From Phytohabitans aurantiacus (GTDB lineage Bacteria; Actinomycetota; Actinomycetes; Mycobacteriales; Micromonosporaceae), in the NCBI RefSeq assembly GCF_027923225.1, contig NZ_BSDI01000007.1:682001-746000 (forward strand): DNA of 64,000 bases, given 5' to 3'. This document shows, piece by piece, positions 1-9,333 of the stretch. How positions within the stretch are numbered: position 1 is the stretch's first letter; each line of letters opens with the position of its first letter. The position numbers were made by a program, and so were the translations under genes. The notes under the pieces are model-generated. The model searched no databases and was not told the DNA's origin. It saw only the letters and a list, made by a program, of their open reading frames with translations.

Positions 1-1
1 C

Positions 2-376
2 GCCGATCCCGCCGCCACCGACACCTGGTTCACGCACCGCCCGCCACAACTGCGTACCCGGACCCGGTTCACGCTCGTCGCCGCCGCCATCGCCCGCGTC
101 GACGACCCCGATCGGCTGCTGCCGGTGGCACTGGCCATCGCCCCGATCGCCAGCCGCTACACGATCAGCGAGGAATGGGGGCCGCTGCTGCGCGCCCTCT
201 TCGCCGGCCGCGCCTCCGGCCCTCTCACCGAGCCCCAGCGGCGGTACCTGGGCGCGCTCGTGGCCAACGCCGACCTGTGGGATCCCAGCCACGGCAACGC
301 CCGCGTGCTCTTCCGCGAGACCGGCCTCCCGTACGACCGCGCCACCTGCGAGACCCTGGCTCGCGAGCCCGCCTAG
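2..376 (+). CDS. C-terminal fragment of an unrecognised protein (5' end outside window)
   Basis: The frame is open from base 2 to a TAG at 374-376, giving about 124 residues with no start codon that must be the true one, so the gene begins before the window. The tail is alanine, arginine and leucine rich and looks mostly helical (segment LLPVALAIAPIASRYTI, then LLRALFAGRASG). I recognise no catalytic motif, signal peptide or membrane segment. Codon use (G/C third positions) supports real coding. It converges with the Hsp70/WD40 gene, whose stop lies 16 bases further on. No function can be given. Confidence 0.6.
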   Translation, partial: ADPAATDTWFTHRPPQLRTRTRFTLVAAAIARVDDPDRLLPVALAIAPIASRYTISEEWGPLLRALFAGRASGPLTEPQRRYLGALVANADLWDPSHGNARVLFRETGLPYDRATCETLAREPA

Positions 377-392
377 GCGTCCTGCCGGACCG

Positions 393-3173
393 CTATCCGG
401 GCAACTGCCACAGCCGCACGGTGCCGTCGCGGCTGCCGCTGGCGAGCGTCTGCCCGTCCGGCGAGAACGCGACGCACATCGTGTTGTCGGTGTGGCCGTC
501 GAACACGGTCTCCGGCCCGTCCGGCGCCGCCCACAGATGTACCTTCCGGTCGAATCCGCTGGCGAAGGCCACATGCCGGCCGTCCGGGCTGAACTCCGCC
601 TCGTACAGGTCCGGGCCCTCACCGGGCGTCGACAGGTACGTGAGGGTGGGCGGGTTGGCCGCCACGCTCCAGAGCCGGACCGCGCCGTCGCTGCCGGCGG
701 TCAGGACGCGGGAGCCGTCGCTTGGGTCGAAGGCGACGCTGTACACCCGCGGGACGGAGCCGTTCTGGTAGGCGGATATCCGGGCGACCTCCTTGCCGGC
801 GGCCAGGTCCCACAGGAGCAGGTCGCCTTCGCTGCCCACCGCGAGCAGCTTGCCGCTCGGGTCGTACGCGACCGCGTCGTCGTCGGCGTCGTTGTTCTGC
901 AGGATCGTGGTGGCGGTGCTCTTCTCGAGGTCGTACAGCGTGACCTGGGGGCCGGCGATGGCGAGCGTCCGGCCGTCGGGACTGAGCGCGAGCTGGCCGG
1001 TGCCGCGCTCCACCAGCGTCGCCAGGTGTTCCCCGGTCGCGACCCGCCACCGGTGGACGCCGCCGCTGTAGCTGCTGGTGAAGACCTCGTCGCTGTCCCG
1101 GTCGAAGGCGACCTCGGTCTCGCTGGACGTGGTGCCGCCGAGCGTCGCGATCTTGCGCCCGGTCGCCGTTTCCCACAGCTCCACGCGGTACGGGCCCCAC
1201 CACGCCCTCGTGGCCGTCACGATCGCGACGACCTTCCCGTCGGGGCTGTACCGCACCCGCGCCACGGGTCCGCCGGCGTCGATGACCCGGCTGGCGAACG
1301 CGGGTGTGGCCTGGATCGCGACGATCACGCCCGCGACGGCCACCACCAGCGCCGCGCCCGCCGCCACCAGCGCCCGCGGTCGCGACAGTGGCCGGCCCGG
1401 CTCGCCAGCGGGCCGGCTCGGCACCGTGGCCAGCGCCACCCCGAGCCCGAGCGCCGCGGCCACGGTCAGCCAGCCGGTGGTCGGCGGCACGAGCGCGGGC
1501 CAGCCGGCGAGGTGCTGCCAGCGGTCCCAGCCGTACGCCAGGACGTTGGCGACGGCGGCGGCGCCCAGGACCAGCGGGGCGTGCCGCCGCCAGCCGGGCA
1601 GCGGGTGCCGGCGGGCGCACAGGAGGCCGGCGACCACGGCCAGGATCGCGGCCAGGGCGTCGACCGGAGACACCTCAAGGGGGCGCCAGTCGTACACGTT
1701 TCCCACGAGACCGGCGAACGGGTTGGTGCCGTGGCCGGTGTCGACAAGCGCGGGCCGGGCGAGCAGCAGCAGCGTCAAGGGCAGCAGCGCCCACCACGCC
1801 CGGCGGCCGCCGGTGCCCGCCTGGAGCAGGCCGCCCGCCAGCGCGACGAACCCGACGCCGGTGGCGAGCAGGTCGATCCGGACGGCCCCGGCGGCGTGCG
1901 CGGCGACGGCGGCCGCGAAGCCCACCACGGCCACCACCCCGGCGATCCGAACCGGCACATGCGGCGTCCGCACCGGCTCATCGTGTACTGGCTCATCGTG
2001 TACTGGCTCAGCCTGTGGCGGCTCAGCCTGTGGCGGCTCGATGTGGGGCGCCTCGACGGGTGCCGGCTCGACGGCCGCCGCCGCCACGGCGTGCAGGCTG
2101 CCCTCGGCGACCACCAGTTCGGGCACCTCGGTGGCGATCGGCGCGATCCGCAGCGCCCGGTGCAGCAGGGTCGCCACGAGCGGGACCCGGCTCGCCCCTC
2201 CCACCAGGAACAACCCGTCGACCTGCTCCGGCGGTACGCCCGAACCGCGCAGCACCCGCACGGTCAGCTCGACGGTGCGCCCCAACGGCTCCCGTGCGGC
2301 CTTGTCGAACTCCTCCCGCGTCAGGTGCAGGTCGGCGCCGACCAGCGGCACGTGCAGCGGTGCGGTGGCGTGCCGCGACAGCTGCTCCTTCGCCGCCCGA
2401 GCGCCGCGCCACAGCTGGTGCCGCGCCTGCTGGTCGGTGGAGGTCCGCGGCCAGTCGAGCCGGCTCCAGGCGTCGGCGGCGCTGGCGGTCAGCGTGCGGG
2501 CGTGACCGACCACCGCCGCGTCCAGGTCGAGCCCGCCGACGTCGTCGAGGCCGCCGCTCGCCACGACCTCGAACCCGCCCGGCGTACGCCGTACCACGCT
2601 CACGTCGAACGTGCCCGCCCCCAGGTCGTACACGATCAGGCAGTGCCCGGTGCGGACCTGGCGGCCGAGCACGGCCGTGAGGTACGCGGCGGCGGCGACC
2701 GGCTCGGCGACCAGCCGGACGCCGGCGAGCCCCGCCCGGGTGGCGGCGCCGGCGAGCACGTCGAGCCGGCTGCGGCCCCACGCGACCGGATGGGTGAGCA
2801 CCACATCACCGGGCACGGTGCCGGCGACGCGCCGCGCCTCGGTCGCCACCCGGTCGAAGACCGCGCCGACGAGGTCGGGCACCGGCACCTCGCGGTCACC
2901 GAGCCACACGACGTTGTCGTCGACACGGCGCTTCGGGTTGGCCTCGAAGGCGCCCGGGTCGGCGAGCGCGGCCCGTTCCGCGTCGCCGCCGGTCAACAGT
3001 GGACGGTCGACATCGGATAGCGCGGGATCCGCCGGCACCGCAACGGCTGAGGACAGCAGCGGCGACGAGTCGAACAGCAGCGGCACGACCGGCCGCCCGG
3101 CTATCGCGAGGACTGCGACGGTGCTCGAGGTGCCGAAGTCGATCCCGAGCCGATAGCCTCCCGCCGCCACCAC
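393..3173 (-). CDS. Hsp70-type ATPase / multi-pass membrane / WD40 repeat fusion protein
   Basis: A 926-residue three-part protein. Residues 7-350 are an actin-fold Hsp70-like ATPase: phosphate-1 loop GIDFGTSS at 10-17, YDLGAGTFDVSVV near 180, adenosine motif LVGGASRVPL near 325. The Hsp70 peptide-binding domain is absent. A Pro/Glu/His-rich linker with short repeats (EPPQAEPPQAEP, then VHDEPVHDEP) follows. About six hydrophobic segments come next (roughly 410-640), then a C-terminal WD40 propeller whose last blade ends in DGTVRLWQLPG. I infer that the ATPase is cytoplasmic and coupled through the membrane part to the propeller, possibly as a sensor or scaffold; client and side of the propeller are unknown. 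The start is GTG followed by a second GTG; either could be used. Confidence 0.8.
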   Translation of the reverse strand: MVAAGGYRLGIDFGTSSTVAVLAIAGRPVVPLLFDSSPLLSSAVAVPADPALSDVDRPLLTGGDAERAALADPGAFEANPKRRVDDNVVWLGDREVPVPDLVGAVFDRVATEARRVAGTVPGDVVLTHPVAWGRSRLDVLAGAATRAGLAGVRLVAEPVAAAAYLTAVLGRQVRTGHCLIVYDLGAGTFDVSVVRRTPGGFEVVASGGLDDVGGLDLDAAVVGHARTLTASAADAWSRLDWPRTSTDQQARHQLWRGARAAKEQLSRHATAPLHVPLVGADLHLTREEFDKAAREPLGRTVELTVRVLRGSGVPPEQVDGLFLVGGASRVPLVATLLHRALRIAPIATEVPELVVAEGSLHAVAAAAVEPAPVEAPHIEPPQAEPPQAEPVHDEPVHDEPVRTPHVPVRIAGVVAVVGFAAAVAAHAAGAVRIDLLATGVGFVALAGGLLQAGTGGRRAWWALLPLTLLLLARPALVDTGHGTNPFAGLVGNVYDWRPLEVSPVDALAAILAVVAGLLCARRHPLPGWRRHAPLVLGAAAVANVLAYGWDRWQHLAGWPALVPPTTGWLTVAAALGLGVALATVPSRPAGEPGRPLSRPRALVAAGAALVVAVAGVIVAIQATPAFASRVIDAGGPVARVRYSPDGKVVAIVTATRAWWGPYRVELWETATGRKIATLGGTTSSETEVAFDRDSDEVFTSSYSGGVHRWRVATGEHLATLVERGTGQLALSPDGRTLAIAGPQVTLYDLEKSTATTILQNNDADDDAVAYDPSGKLLAVGSEGDLLLWDLAAGKEVARISAYQNGSVPRVYSVAFDPSDGSRVLTAGSDGAVRLWSVAANPPTLTYLSTPGEGPDLYEAEFSPDGRHVAFASGFDRKVHLWAAPDGPETVFDGHTDNTMCVAFSPDGQTLASGSRDGTVRLWQLPG
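1976..2045 (-). repeat. 15-base tandem repeats encoding the Pro/Glu linker
   Basis: Two types of 15-base unit occur twice each: CTGGCTCATCGTGTA, then a CGGCTCAGCCTGTGG-like unit. They lie inside the Hsp70/WD40 gene and keep frame, encoding the doubled (VHDEP) and (EPPQA) pentapeptides. Slippage here would change linker length by five residues without breaking the protein. Confidence 0.8.
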
Positions 3174-3205
3174 GCCACTCTAAGCCCCGCCCTCCACCCC
3201 GGAGA

Positions 3206-3616
3206 TCAGGTCTTCGGGCGCTGGTTGATCCGGATCTGGTTGCCGGCCGGGTCGCGGAATGCGCAATCGCGCACACCGAAAGGCTGGTCGATCGGCTCCT
3301 GCATGACCTCGGCCCCGGTCGCCCGGATCGACTCGAAGGTCGCGTCGACGTCGTCGGTCTCCAGTACCAGACCGCCCAGGGATCCCTTGGCCAGCAGCTC
3401 CTTGAGCGCCTGCGCGTCTTCGCTCGGCCGGCCCACGCCCACGGTCTGCAGGACGATGCCGAGCTCGGGCTGCGCCGCGGGCCCGACGGTCAGCCAGCGC
3501 GCGTCTTCCATGGCGACATCCTGGCGCACCTCGAAGCCGAGCGCGTCGCGGTAGAACGCGAGCGCGGCCTCGTGGTCGTCGACTTCCAGAAAGGTGTATC
3601 CAACGGCGATATCCAT
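3206..3616 (-). CDS. VOC (glyoxalase/bleomycin-resistance-like) family protein
   Basis: A 136-residue single VOC domain. The pattern is a YTFLEVDDHEAALAFYRDAL N-terminal half (beta-alpha-beta with the usual FYRDALGFEV helix) and a C-terminal half ending in FRDPAGNQIRINQ, the usual last strands. Family members bind a divalent metal and act as glyoxalases, dioxygenases, epimerases or drug-binding proteins, or are orphans. Cytoplasmic, no signal peptide. It starts 10 bases after the AraC-type regulator stop, so the two are probably one transcript; AraC/VOC pairs are common in actinomycetes. The substrate cannot be told from sequence. Confidence 0.85.
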   Translation of the reverse strand: MDIAVGYTFLEVDDHEAALAFYRDALGFEVRQDVAMEDARWLTVGPAAQPELGIVLQTVGVGRPSEDAQALKELLAKGSLGGLVLETDDVDATFESIRATGAEVMQEPIDQPFGVRDCAFRDPAGNQIRINQRPKT

Positions 3617-3626
3617 GCCTAGAACG

Positions 3627-4046
3627 CTACGAGCCCGGGCTGGCCCGCGCTTCTCGATTCCTGCTTGGCCTTGTCACGACTTTTGTCCAGCAGCCGGGGA
3701 CGGCGGCCATGGCCGCGTGGTTGCGTGCCCGGTAGGCGCTTGGGCTCTCCCCGACCAGCTCGGTGAAGCGGGAGCTGAACGAGCCGAGGGAGGTACAGCC
3801 GACGGCCATGCAGACCTCGGTGACGCTCAGGTCGCCCCGGCGCAGCAGCAGCTTGGCGCGCTCGATCCGCCGGGTCATCAGGTAGCTGTACGGCGTCTCG
3901 CCGTATGCCGCGCGGAACTGGCGGGAGAAGTGTGCCGGTGACATGAGCGCGGTGCGGGCCATCGCCGGCACGTCGAGCGGCCGCGCGTACTCCCGGTCCA
4001 TCAGGTCGCGGGCGCGCCGGAGGTGCTTGAGCTCGTCGGGCCTCAC
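3627..4046 (-). CDS. AraC-family helix-turn-helix regulator (short)
   Basis: 139 residues, essentially only the AraC/XylS DNA-binding domain. The first HTH is around LDVPAMARTALMSPAHFSRQF and the second around SVTEVCMAVGCTSLGSFSSRF, with the family signature ending in GESPSAYR. There is no separate ligand-binding domain, unlike most 280-300-residue AraC proteins. The GTG start at 4046 gives the full first helix; no strong ribosome site is visible. It probably controls the VOC gene 10 bases downstream. Confidence 0.85.
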   Translation of the reverse strand: MRPDELKHLRRARDLMDREYARPLDVPAMARTALMSPAHFSRQFRAAYGETPYSYLMTRRIERAKLLLRRGDLSVTEVCMAVGCTSLGSFSSRFTELVGESPSAYRARNHAAMAAVPGCWTKVVTRPSRNREARASPGS

Positions 4047-4067
4047 CTGGCCAGCATAGACGCGGTG

Positions 4068-4098
4068 CGGAGAGCCCGGCCCCGTTCCGGGCTCTCCG
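4068..4098 (-). terminator. Strong hairpin closing carbohydrate operon 1
   Basis: A perfect 12-base-pair stem (CGGAGAGCCCGG at 4068-4079 with CCGGGCTCTCCG at 4087-4098) and a 7-base loop. It lies six bases beyond the stop of the large glycosidase on the minus strand and before the AraC-type gene. There is no T-run, as is usual for GC-rich actinobacterial terminators. It should separate the sugar operon from the AraC/VOC pair. Confidence 0.75.
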
Positions 4099-4104
4099 CG
4101 GGCG

Positions 4105-7100
4105 CTAGCGGGCGTACGGAGTGACGCCGATCTTGTCGATGATCGGCGCGTACCGGGAGCGCAGCAACTCGGTGTACCGGTCGCTGATGTAGGTGGTGCC
4201 GTCGAAGTCGGGCAGTTCCTCCGACGAGAACCGGATGGTGTTGTGCCCGGCCTTGAGCTGGACCGGGATGGTCAGGTACCAGAAGTTGTTCGCGTGGAAC
4301 GTGTGCGGAAACAGCGTCCGGGTCGCCGCCGCCCCGTTGACCGAGATGTCGGCGGGCCGGGCGAGCGGGTCGGGGTTGTAGTGCGAGGCCGGCGACTGCT
4401 CCGGGTTCGAGTACCGGACGGTCAGGGCGTACGTGCCGGCCGCCGGTGCCTGGACGTCGAAGGTGAGCGTGTTGGCGTTGCCCGGCTCGCCGCCGACACC
4501 GGTGACCGCCGCTCCGCTGACGGTGGCCGTGCCGGCCAGGGTGGCCGCCTCCGCCTCGTACCACGCGGTGTGCAGCGTGCCCGACGTGGCCGAGACCCGC
4601 AGCCGGTCCAGGTACCGCTTGCCGCCGGCGCCCGTCACCGTGACCTTGTTGACGCCGCCGTTCAGGAAGACCTTCACCTCGCTGGTCTTCCGGAGGTCGG
4701 CGACCTGTTGGCCGTTCACGGTCACGGCGGCTCGGCTGCTGCCCTCGCTGTCGAACCTGAGGGTGTGCTCGCCGTCGCCGGCCGCGTACACCCAGAAGGT
4801 CGCCGACCGCTCCCCCGCCAGGTTGAACCGGCCGGAGCCCGAGACCCCCGGTTGGCTGTAGTCGATACGCCCGTCGCTGAGCGTGGCGTACTCGGCCTCG
4901 TAGATGGCCTCGGCGGCGGCCGGGTTGGGCAGCGCGAGGGTGATGCGGTCGACGATCGCGTCGCCCTTGGTGGCCTTCATGCCGTCGAGGCTGCGCGCGG
5001 CCAGGCTGATCACGTGGTCGCCCTTGGTGAGCGGCACCGTGGTGTCGGCATGGTCCCACACCACCCACTTGTAGCCCAGCGGCAGCCGCATCTCCTGCTC
5101 GGCTCCCCCGTCGACGCGCAGGAAGACGTTGGTCGGGCCCTGCTCGGCGACCGCGTCGAAGGTGTTGAGGCTGTTGGCGAAGACGCTCAGGTCGTAGACG
5201 CCGGTCTCCGGCACCGAGACGTGGAAATCCAGCGTGAGGCTCGATCCGGTGCGCAGCCCGCCGACGTTGTACGTGCCGGACGTGTAGAACTTGGACACAT
5301 CGGAGGGTGAGCCCTCCGGTCCGTTGCGGTAGTAGGGAGAGCCGGTGTGCGCGGCGCCTTCGGCCTCGTAGCTGGCGCTCCAGAGCTTCGGCGGGACGGC
5401 CTGCGAGGTCGCGTTGCGGCCCGGGGTCAGGATTATCTGGTACGCCGAAGACTCCTTGAGCTTCGGCAGCACACCCCCGAAGTCAACGGTGACCGTGCCA
5501 TCCGAGACCCGCTGGTCGAACTCGGCGACAACCTCCGGCTGTGGTGAGTCGCCGATCTGCCCGGTCCACGGGATCTCCTGCACGATGACGTGCGCCGTGG
5601 TGCCGAACATGCCGGCGTTCTGGAACGTGACCACGCCCTCGCCGGACGCGCCGCCGAACAGCGCTCGCGCCTGCCGTTTCGCCTCGTCCACTGTGGCCAC
5701 GCCCTGCATGGTGTAGCTGACGTTGGGGAACTGCGGTGTCACCTTGACGGTGTGGCCGCTCATCTGGGCGTACGCGTGCAGCAGCCACCACTGGCCGTTG
5801 CCGCGGTTGGCCTGTACGGCGGAGTCGCTGAGGTTGCCGTCGATGTTCCAGTACGCGATGTCGGCGTCCACCTTGGACTCCTCGATGGCCGATACCCACT
5901 GGATCATCTGGCCGGGCACCGACGTGTGGTAGTTGAAGGCGTACTCGTTGATGTTGATGGGCAGGTGCCGGCCGAGGAGCTCGTCTTCCCAGGCGCGGTA
6001 CCTGGCGACGCTGGTGCGGATCCGCGCCGGATCGCTGAGCTCGTGCCAGGTCATGACGTCGGGCACGGTGCCGGCTTCGATGGTGTGCGACAGGAACCGC
6101 CTTACCTGGTCGTAGAGGACGCTGGTGTTGGGTCCGGCGATCCGGGCGTCGGGCATCTTGCCCTTGATGAGCGCGTACACCTCGTCCCAGGCGGCGAAGT
6201 AGTACCGCGGGTCGGAGAGCCAGCTGACCCGGTTGTAGCTCCACTCGCCGGTGCCGAACATGTTGCCTTCGGGCTCGTTGAACGGCACGAAGACGATGTT
6301 GTCCTGGTACTTCGGGTCCAGCGTGAGCACCTGGTCGACCTGCTTGGCGATCTTGGCCTTGAAGTCGTCGAGGCGGGCCTGCGGGGTGTCGCCGGGCCAC
6401 TGGTAGGGGAAGCCGCGGTAGATGTCGGTCATGTAGATGTAGACATCGCCGTCGGTGCTGTCGGCGAGCGGCTTGACGACTTCGAGCGCGTCGGCGCCGG
6501 GGTGCTGCGGCCCGTCCTGTGCCTTGGTCGAGACGGTGCGCAGCCTCATACCCTCGATGAGGTTGCGCGAGGGCACGCCTTCCCCGTAGAGGCCGTACAG
6601 CGTGCCGGACGCCCCGCCGTGGAAGGCGCCGGTGTTCGTGCCGAGGTCGATGGTGAGGTCACCCGGTGCCACGACCCGAACGTTAGCGGTCACCGTGATG
6701 CCCGCGGCGACCCCGGTGACGGTGAACGTGCCGCGCCGGGCGTAGGAGTCGGGGTCGACGGCGTTCCAGGTGACCGGCACCTCGCGGTCGATGCCGTCCG
6801 TGTACGCCCCGGTCACGGCGGGCAGGACCGGTGCCGTACCGACGGTGGTGCTCACGTCCACCGTGGTCTGTTTGACCGAGGTCAGCGTGGCGAGGTGGTC
6901 TCCGGCGAGCCCGGCCACCTGCGCGGCGCTGAACGCCGTGTCGTAGACCCGGAAATCGTCCAGCGCACCGGCCAGAAACGGGTGCCCGTTCCAGAACGGC
7001 TTGCCCAGGTACCCGGACGTGGTGTTGGACGCCGAGTGCATGGTGGCGGCGAGGTCGAGGCTGGCGGCGGTGGCGCCCACCTTCGCGCCGTTGATGTAGT

Positions 7101-7647
7101 ACGTGATCGTGCGCCCGTCGATGGTGGTGACGAGGTTGACCCAGCGGTCGGTGGGCAGCTTCTGGGTGGCGGTCACGCCGACCTCGGAGCTTCCGTTGAC
7201 CGGCTTGATGGACGAGCGGGTCCTGCCCACCCCGCTGTACGACGGGGTGATGAACGTGGCGGTGTTGAGGTCCTTGCCCATGCAGTAGACCCACTGGAAG
7301 TCCTCGCCGCCGGTCCACTTGACCCAGGTGGAGATCGTGGTGGCGGTCAGTCCGGCGAACAGTCCATTAGGGATCGACACGTATGGCGCCGTGCCGTCGC
7401 CCGCGCCACCGCCGCGCAACTGCAGCGCCTGCGACCCGTCGGCGCCGGCCGCCACCGTCGCGGAGCCCGGGTTGACGAGCGTACCGGTAAGGCCCGACCC
7501 GGACCGGTCGGCGATGACGCCGGTCGACAGGTCGCCCTCGAAGTCGTAGTGCAGCACGAGCCGGGCGGACTCCTCCGCCGCGGCCGGTGCCGGGTGTCCA
7601 AAAAGGAGGGCGGCGGCGAGCGCGGCCGCTACTGGCTTTCTTGTCAT
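4105..7647 (-). CDS. Large secreted multidomain glycoside hydrolase (LamG + Ig-like + GH-A-type barrel + CBM6/35-like modules)
   Basis: 1180 residues from the ATG at 7647, which overlaps the upstream stop by four bases and begins a Sec signal peptide ending near APAAAEE. Domains in order: LamG/concanavalin fold (about 30-240, with DFEGDLSTG and DDFRVYD), an Ig-like domain (245-325), a clan GH-A-like barrel (about 330-800), and two or three beta-sandwich CBM6/35-like modules to the end (YEAEGAAHTG, YEAEYATL, YEAEAATL). Probable catalytic glutamates are in PFNEPEGN (near 458, acid/base) and ININEYAF (near 566, nucleophile), in the order usual for GH-A retaining enzymes. The exact family is not clear; GH39-like is my best guess. 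Last gene of the LacI-controlled sugar operon. Confidence 0.8.
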   Translation of the reverse strand: MTRKPVAAALAAALLFGHPAPAAAEESARLVLHYDFEGDLSTGVIADRSGSGLTGTLVNPGSATVAAGADGSQALQLRGGGAGDGTAPYVSIPNGLFAGLTATTISTWVKWTGGEDFQWVYCMGKDLNTATFITPSYSGVGRTRSSIKPVNGSSEVGVTATQKLPTDRWVNLVTTIDGRTITYYINGAKVGATAASLDLAATMHSASNTTSGYLGKPFWNGHPFLAGALDDFRVYDTAFSAAQVAGLAGDHLATLTSVKQTTVDVSTTVGTAPVLPAVTGAYTDGIDREVPVTWNAVDPDSYARRGTFTVTGVAAGITVTANVRVVAPGDLTIDLGTNTGAFHGGASGTLYGLYGEGVPSRNLIEGMRLRTVSTKAQDGPQHPGADALEVVKPLADSTDGDVYIYMTDIYRGFPYQWPGDTPQARLDDFKAKIAKQVDQVLTLDPKYQDNIVFVPFNEPEGNMFGTGEWSYNRVSWLSDPRYYFAAWDEVYALIKGKMPDARIAGPNTSVLYDQVRRFLSHTIEAGTVPDVMTWHELSDPARIRTSVARYRAWEDELLGRHLPININEYAFNYHTSVPGQMIQWVSAIEESKVDADIAYWNIDGNLSDSAVQANRGNGQWWLLHAYAQMSGHTVKVTPQFPNVSYTMQGVATVDEAKRQARALFGGASGEGVVTFQNAGMFGTTAHVIVQEIPWTGQIGDSPQPEVVAEFDQRVSDGTVTVDFGGVLPKLKESSAYQIILTPGRNATSQAVPPKLWSASYEAEGAAHTGSPYYRNGPEGSPSDVSKFYTSGTYNVGGLRTGSSLTLDFHVSVPETGVYDLSVFANSLNTFDAVAEQGPTNVFLRVDGGAEQEMRLPLGYKWVVWDHADTTVPLTKGDHVISLAARSLDGMKATKGDAIVDRITLALPNPAAAEAIYEAEYATLSDGRIDYSQPGVSGSGRFNLAGERSATFWVYAAGDGEHTLRFDSEGSSRAAVTVNGQQVADLRKTSEVKVFLNGGVNKVTVTGAGGKRYLDRLRVSATSGTLHTAWYEAEAATLAGTATVSGAAVTGVGGEPGNANTLTFDVQAPAAGTYALTVRYSNPEQSPASHYNPDPLARPADISVNGAAATRTLFPHTFHANNFWYLTIPVQLKAGHNTIRFSSEELPDFDGTTYISDRYTELLRSRYAPIIDKIGVTPYAR

Positions 7648-9317
7648 TGCGAGCTCCGTTGTGCGTAGGCGGCGGCGAGGATGAGGTAGCTGCTGGCGGT
7701 CCAGGTGTAGGCGCGGTCGCGCAGTCCGGTGCCGGTTTCGGCGTCGAAGTTCTCGGCGAAGCCCGACTTCTCGCACAGCGCGCGAAACCGGTGACTGATC
7801 TCGTCGGCGAGGCCGGTGTGGCCGGCGCGGCGCAGCCCGTCTTCGATGAGTACCGTGGACGGCGCCCAGATCGGGCCGCGCCAGTAGCCATCCGCGGAGT
7901 AGTGCGGCGAGTCGACCGGTTCGGTGGCCAGGCCGTGCGCGGTCAGGTGGGCTTCGATGCGGCGGGCGAGCGCCGCGGCGACATCCGTGGGCAGGTCGGC
8001 GCCGAGGACGATGGGCATGAGGTCGAGCAGGCTGGTACTGGCCTGTGGCTGGCCGGTTTCGGCGCGGCGGGCGGTGAAGCGCTCGCCGTCCCACAGCTGG
8101 TCGAGCATGGCGGCCTGGATGCGGTCGGCGGTGCTCGCCCAGGTGGCCGCCGGCACGCCGAGTTCGCCGGCCAGGTCGGCGAGGCAGCGCAGTTGCAGGA
8201 CGAGGAAGGCGGCCAGGTCGGCGGTCTCGATGACGCGGTCACCGTCGAATGTGGTCGCGTTGTCCCAGCCGCTGTCGTTGCCGTGCTGGTAGTGCGGCAG
8301 GTCGTGACCTGGTACGCGGCGTGACTCCAGCCAGAACCCGGTCCAGTCGGCCAGCCGCGCGTAGGTCTCGGCCAGCCGCGCGCGATCGACCGGCCCGTCG
8401 AGCAGGCGCCGCAGTGCCCAGCCGTGGATCGGCGGCTTGACGTAGTTGTAGAGGACCTCCGAGTGGGTGACGGAGTCCGGCAGGGCGCCGGCCGGGTCCT
8501 GGTGGTCGAACGGGAGCTGGAACTGGTCCCACGCCAGCTCCGGCTCTCCGGCGGCGAGCGCGATGGCGTTGAAGCAGTGGTCCCAGCTCCACACCTTGTC
8601 CATCCAGTGCTTGGACATCAGCACGGCGGGCCGGGCGAGGAAGCCGGCGGGACTGACGGTCGCCGACCACAGCACGTACGCGGCGAGCTCGGCGGCGGGG
8701 GTACGCGGGCCGCGCCACGGTGCCACCGCGTCGACGAACTCGGCGAACGTGACCGCCGCGGCGTTCACGATGCGGTCGAAGGGGACGGTGGAGGCGTACG
8801 GGCGCCGGGCGGTCTCGTACTCCTCGATGGCGACCTCCCACGGCTGCCCCGCCGGCAGCGTGAGGTGACGGTCGGCGGCGGCGAGGGCCTGGGCTCCCTC
8901 GACCTCGACTGGTTCGCCACTCAACACGGTGAGGCGGTAGCGGCGGCCGGTCTCGTAGGAGGTGAACACGTAGGAGCCGTCGACCGGGTCGCGGTAGAGG
9001 TACGTGCCGCTGAACGGGGTCAGGGCCGGCGCGGCCGCCGCGATCCGCATGCCGAGGCCGTCGCCGCGCATCCGGATGGTGTCCGGGCTCTCGTAGGCGA
9101 GCTCGACCCGGCCGGTCTCATGCCGCCACGTCAGCAGCGCCGGTGTCGCGACGACAGTACTGTCCACAACGGATGGCGTGAAGCGGAGCACGGGATGCAG
9201 GCCGGTCTGGTGCGAGATCAGGTGCAGGTCTTCCGCGTATGTGTGCTTGGCCACCACCGGTGAGACGTTGAGCCAGGATCCGCGGTAGCTGAACGGGATG
9301 TCCTGGATAGAGAACAT
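7644..9317 (-). CDS. MGH1/GH63-like (alpha/alpha)6-barrel glycoside hydrolase
   Basis: 557 residues, no signal peptide, so probably cytoplasmic and acting on imported oligosaccharide. The N-terminal beta-sandwich (to about 180) is followed by an (alpha/alpha)6 barrel. Typical strings are KVWSWDHCFNAIALA, the FDHQDPAGALPDSV loop with the conserved Asp of GH63/GH37-type inverting enzymes, and YWRGPIWAPSTVLI near the C terminus. It lies 16 bases after the permease gene and overlaps the large secreted glycosidase by four bases, so import, release and hydrolysis are co-expressed. A paralogous enzyme is encoded at 26745-28577. Substrate not determinable; alpha-mannosidase, glucosidase and rhamnosidase-like activities are all known in this fold. 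Confidence 0.78.
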   Translation of the reverse strand: MFSIQDIPFSYRGSWLNVSPVVAKHTYAEDLHLISHQTGLHPVLRFTPSVVDSTVVATPALLTWRHETGRVELAYESPDTIRMRGDGLGMRIAAAAPALTPFSGTYLYRDPVDGSYVFTSYETGRRYRLTVLSGEPVEVEGAQALAAADRHLTLPAGQPWEVAIEEYETARRPYASTVPFDRIVNAAAVTFAEFVDAVAPWRGPRTPAAELAAYVLWSATVSPAGFLARPAVLMSKHWMDKVWSWDHCFNAIALAAGEPELAWDQFQLPFDHQDPAGALPDSVTHSEVLYNYVKPPIHGWALRRLLDGPVDRARLAETYARLADWTGFWLESRRVPGHDLPHYQHGNDSGWDNATTFDGDRVIETADLAAFLVLQLRCLADLAGELGVPAATWASTADRIQAAMLDQLWDGERFTARRAETGQPQASTSLLDLMPIVLGADLPTDVAAALARRIEAHLTAHGLATEPVDSPHYSADGYWRGPIWAPSTVLIEDGLRRAGHTGLADEISHRFRALCEKSGFAENFDAETGTGLRDRAYTWTASSYLILAAAYAQRSSQ

Positions 9318-9333
9318 AGGTGGCAGCTCACTC

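Noticed and set aside
492..3020. 842-residue open frame on the plus strand, opposite the Hsp70/WD40 gene
   Set aside because: Composition is R/G/A/P-rich with no domain; it is the antisense shadow of a clear gene in high-GC DNA.
4105..8094. Longer start for the large glycosidase at 8094
   Set aside because: The extra 149 residues are arginine/proline-rich out-of-frame reading of the preceding glycosidase; the ATG at 7647 begins a clear signal peptide.
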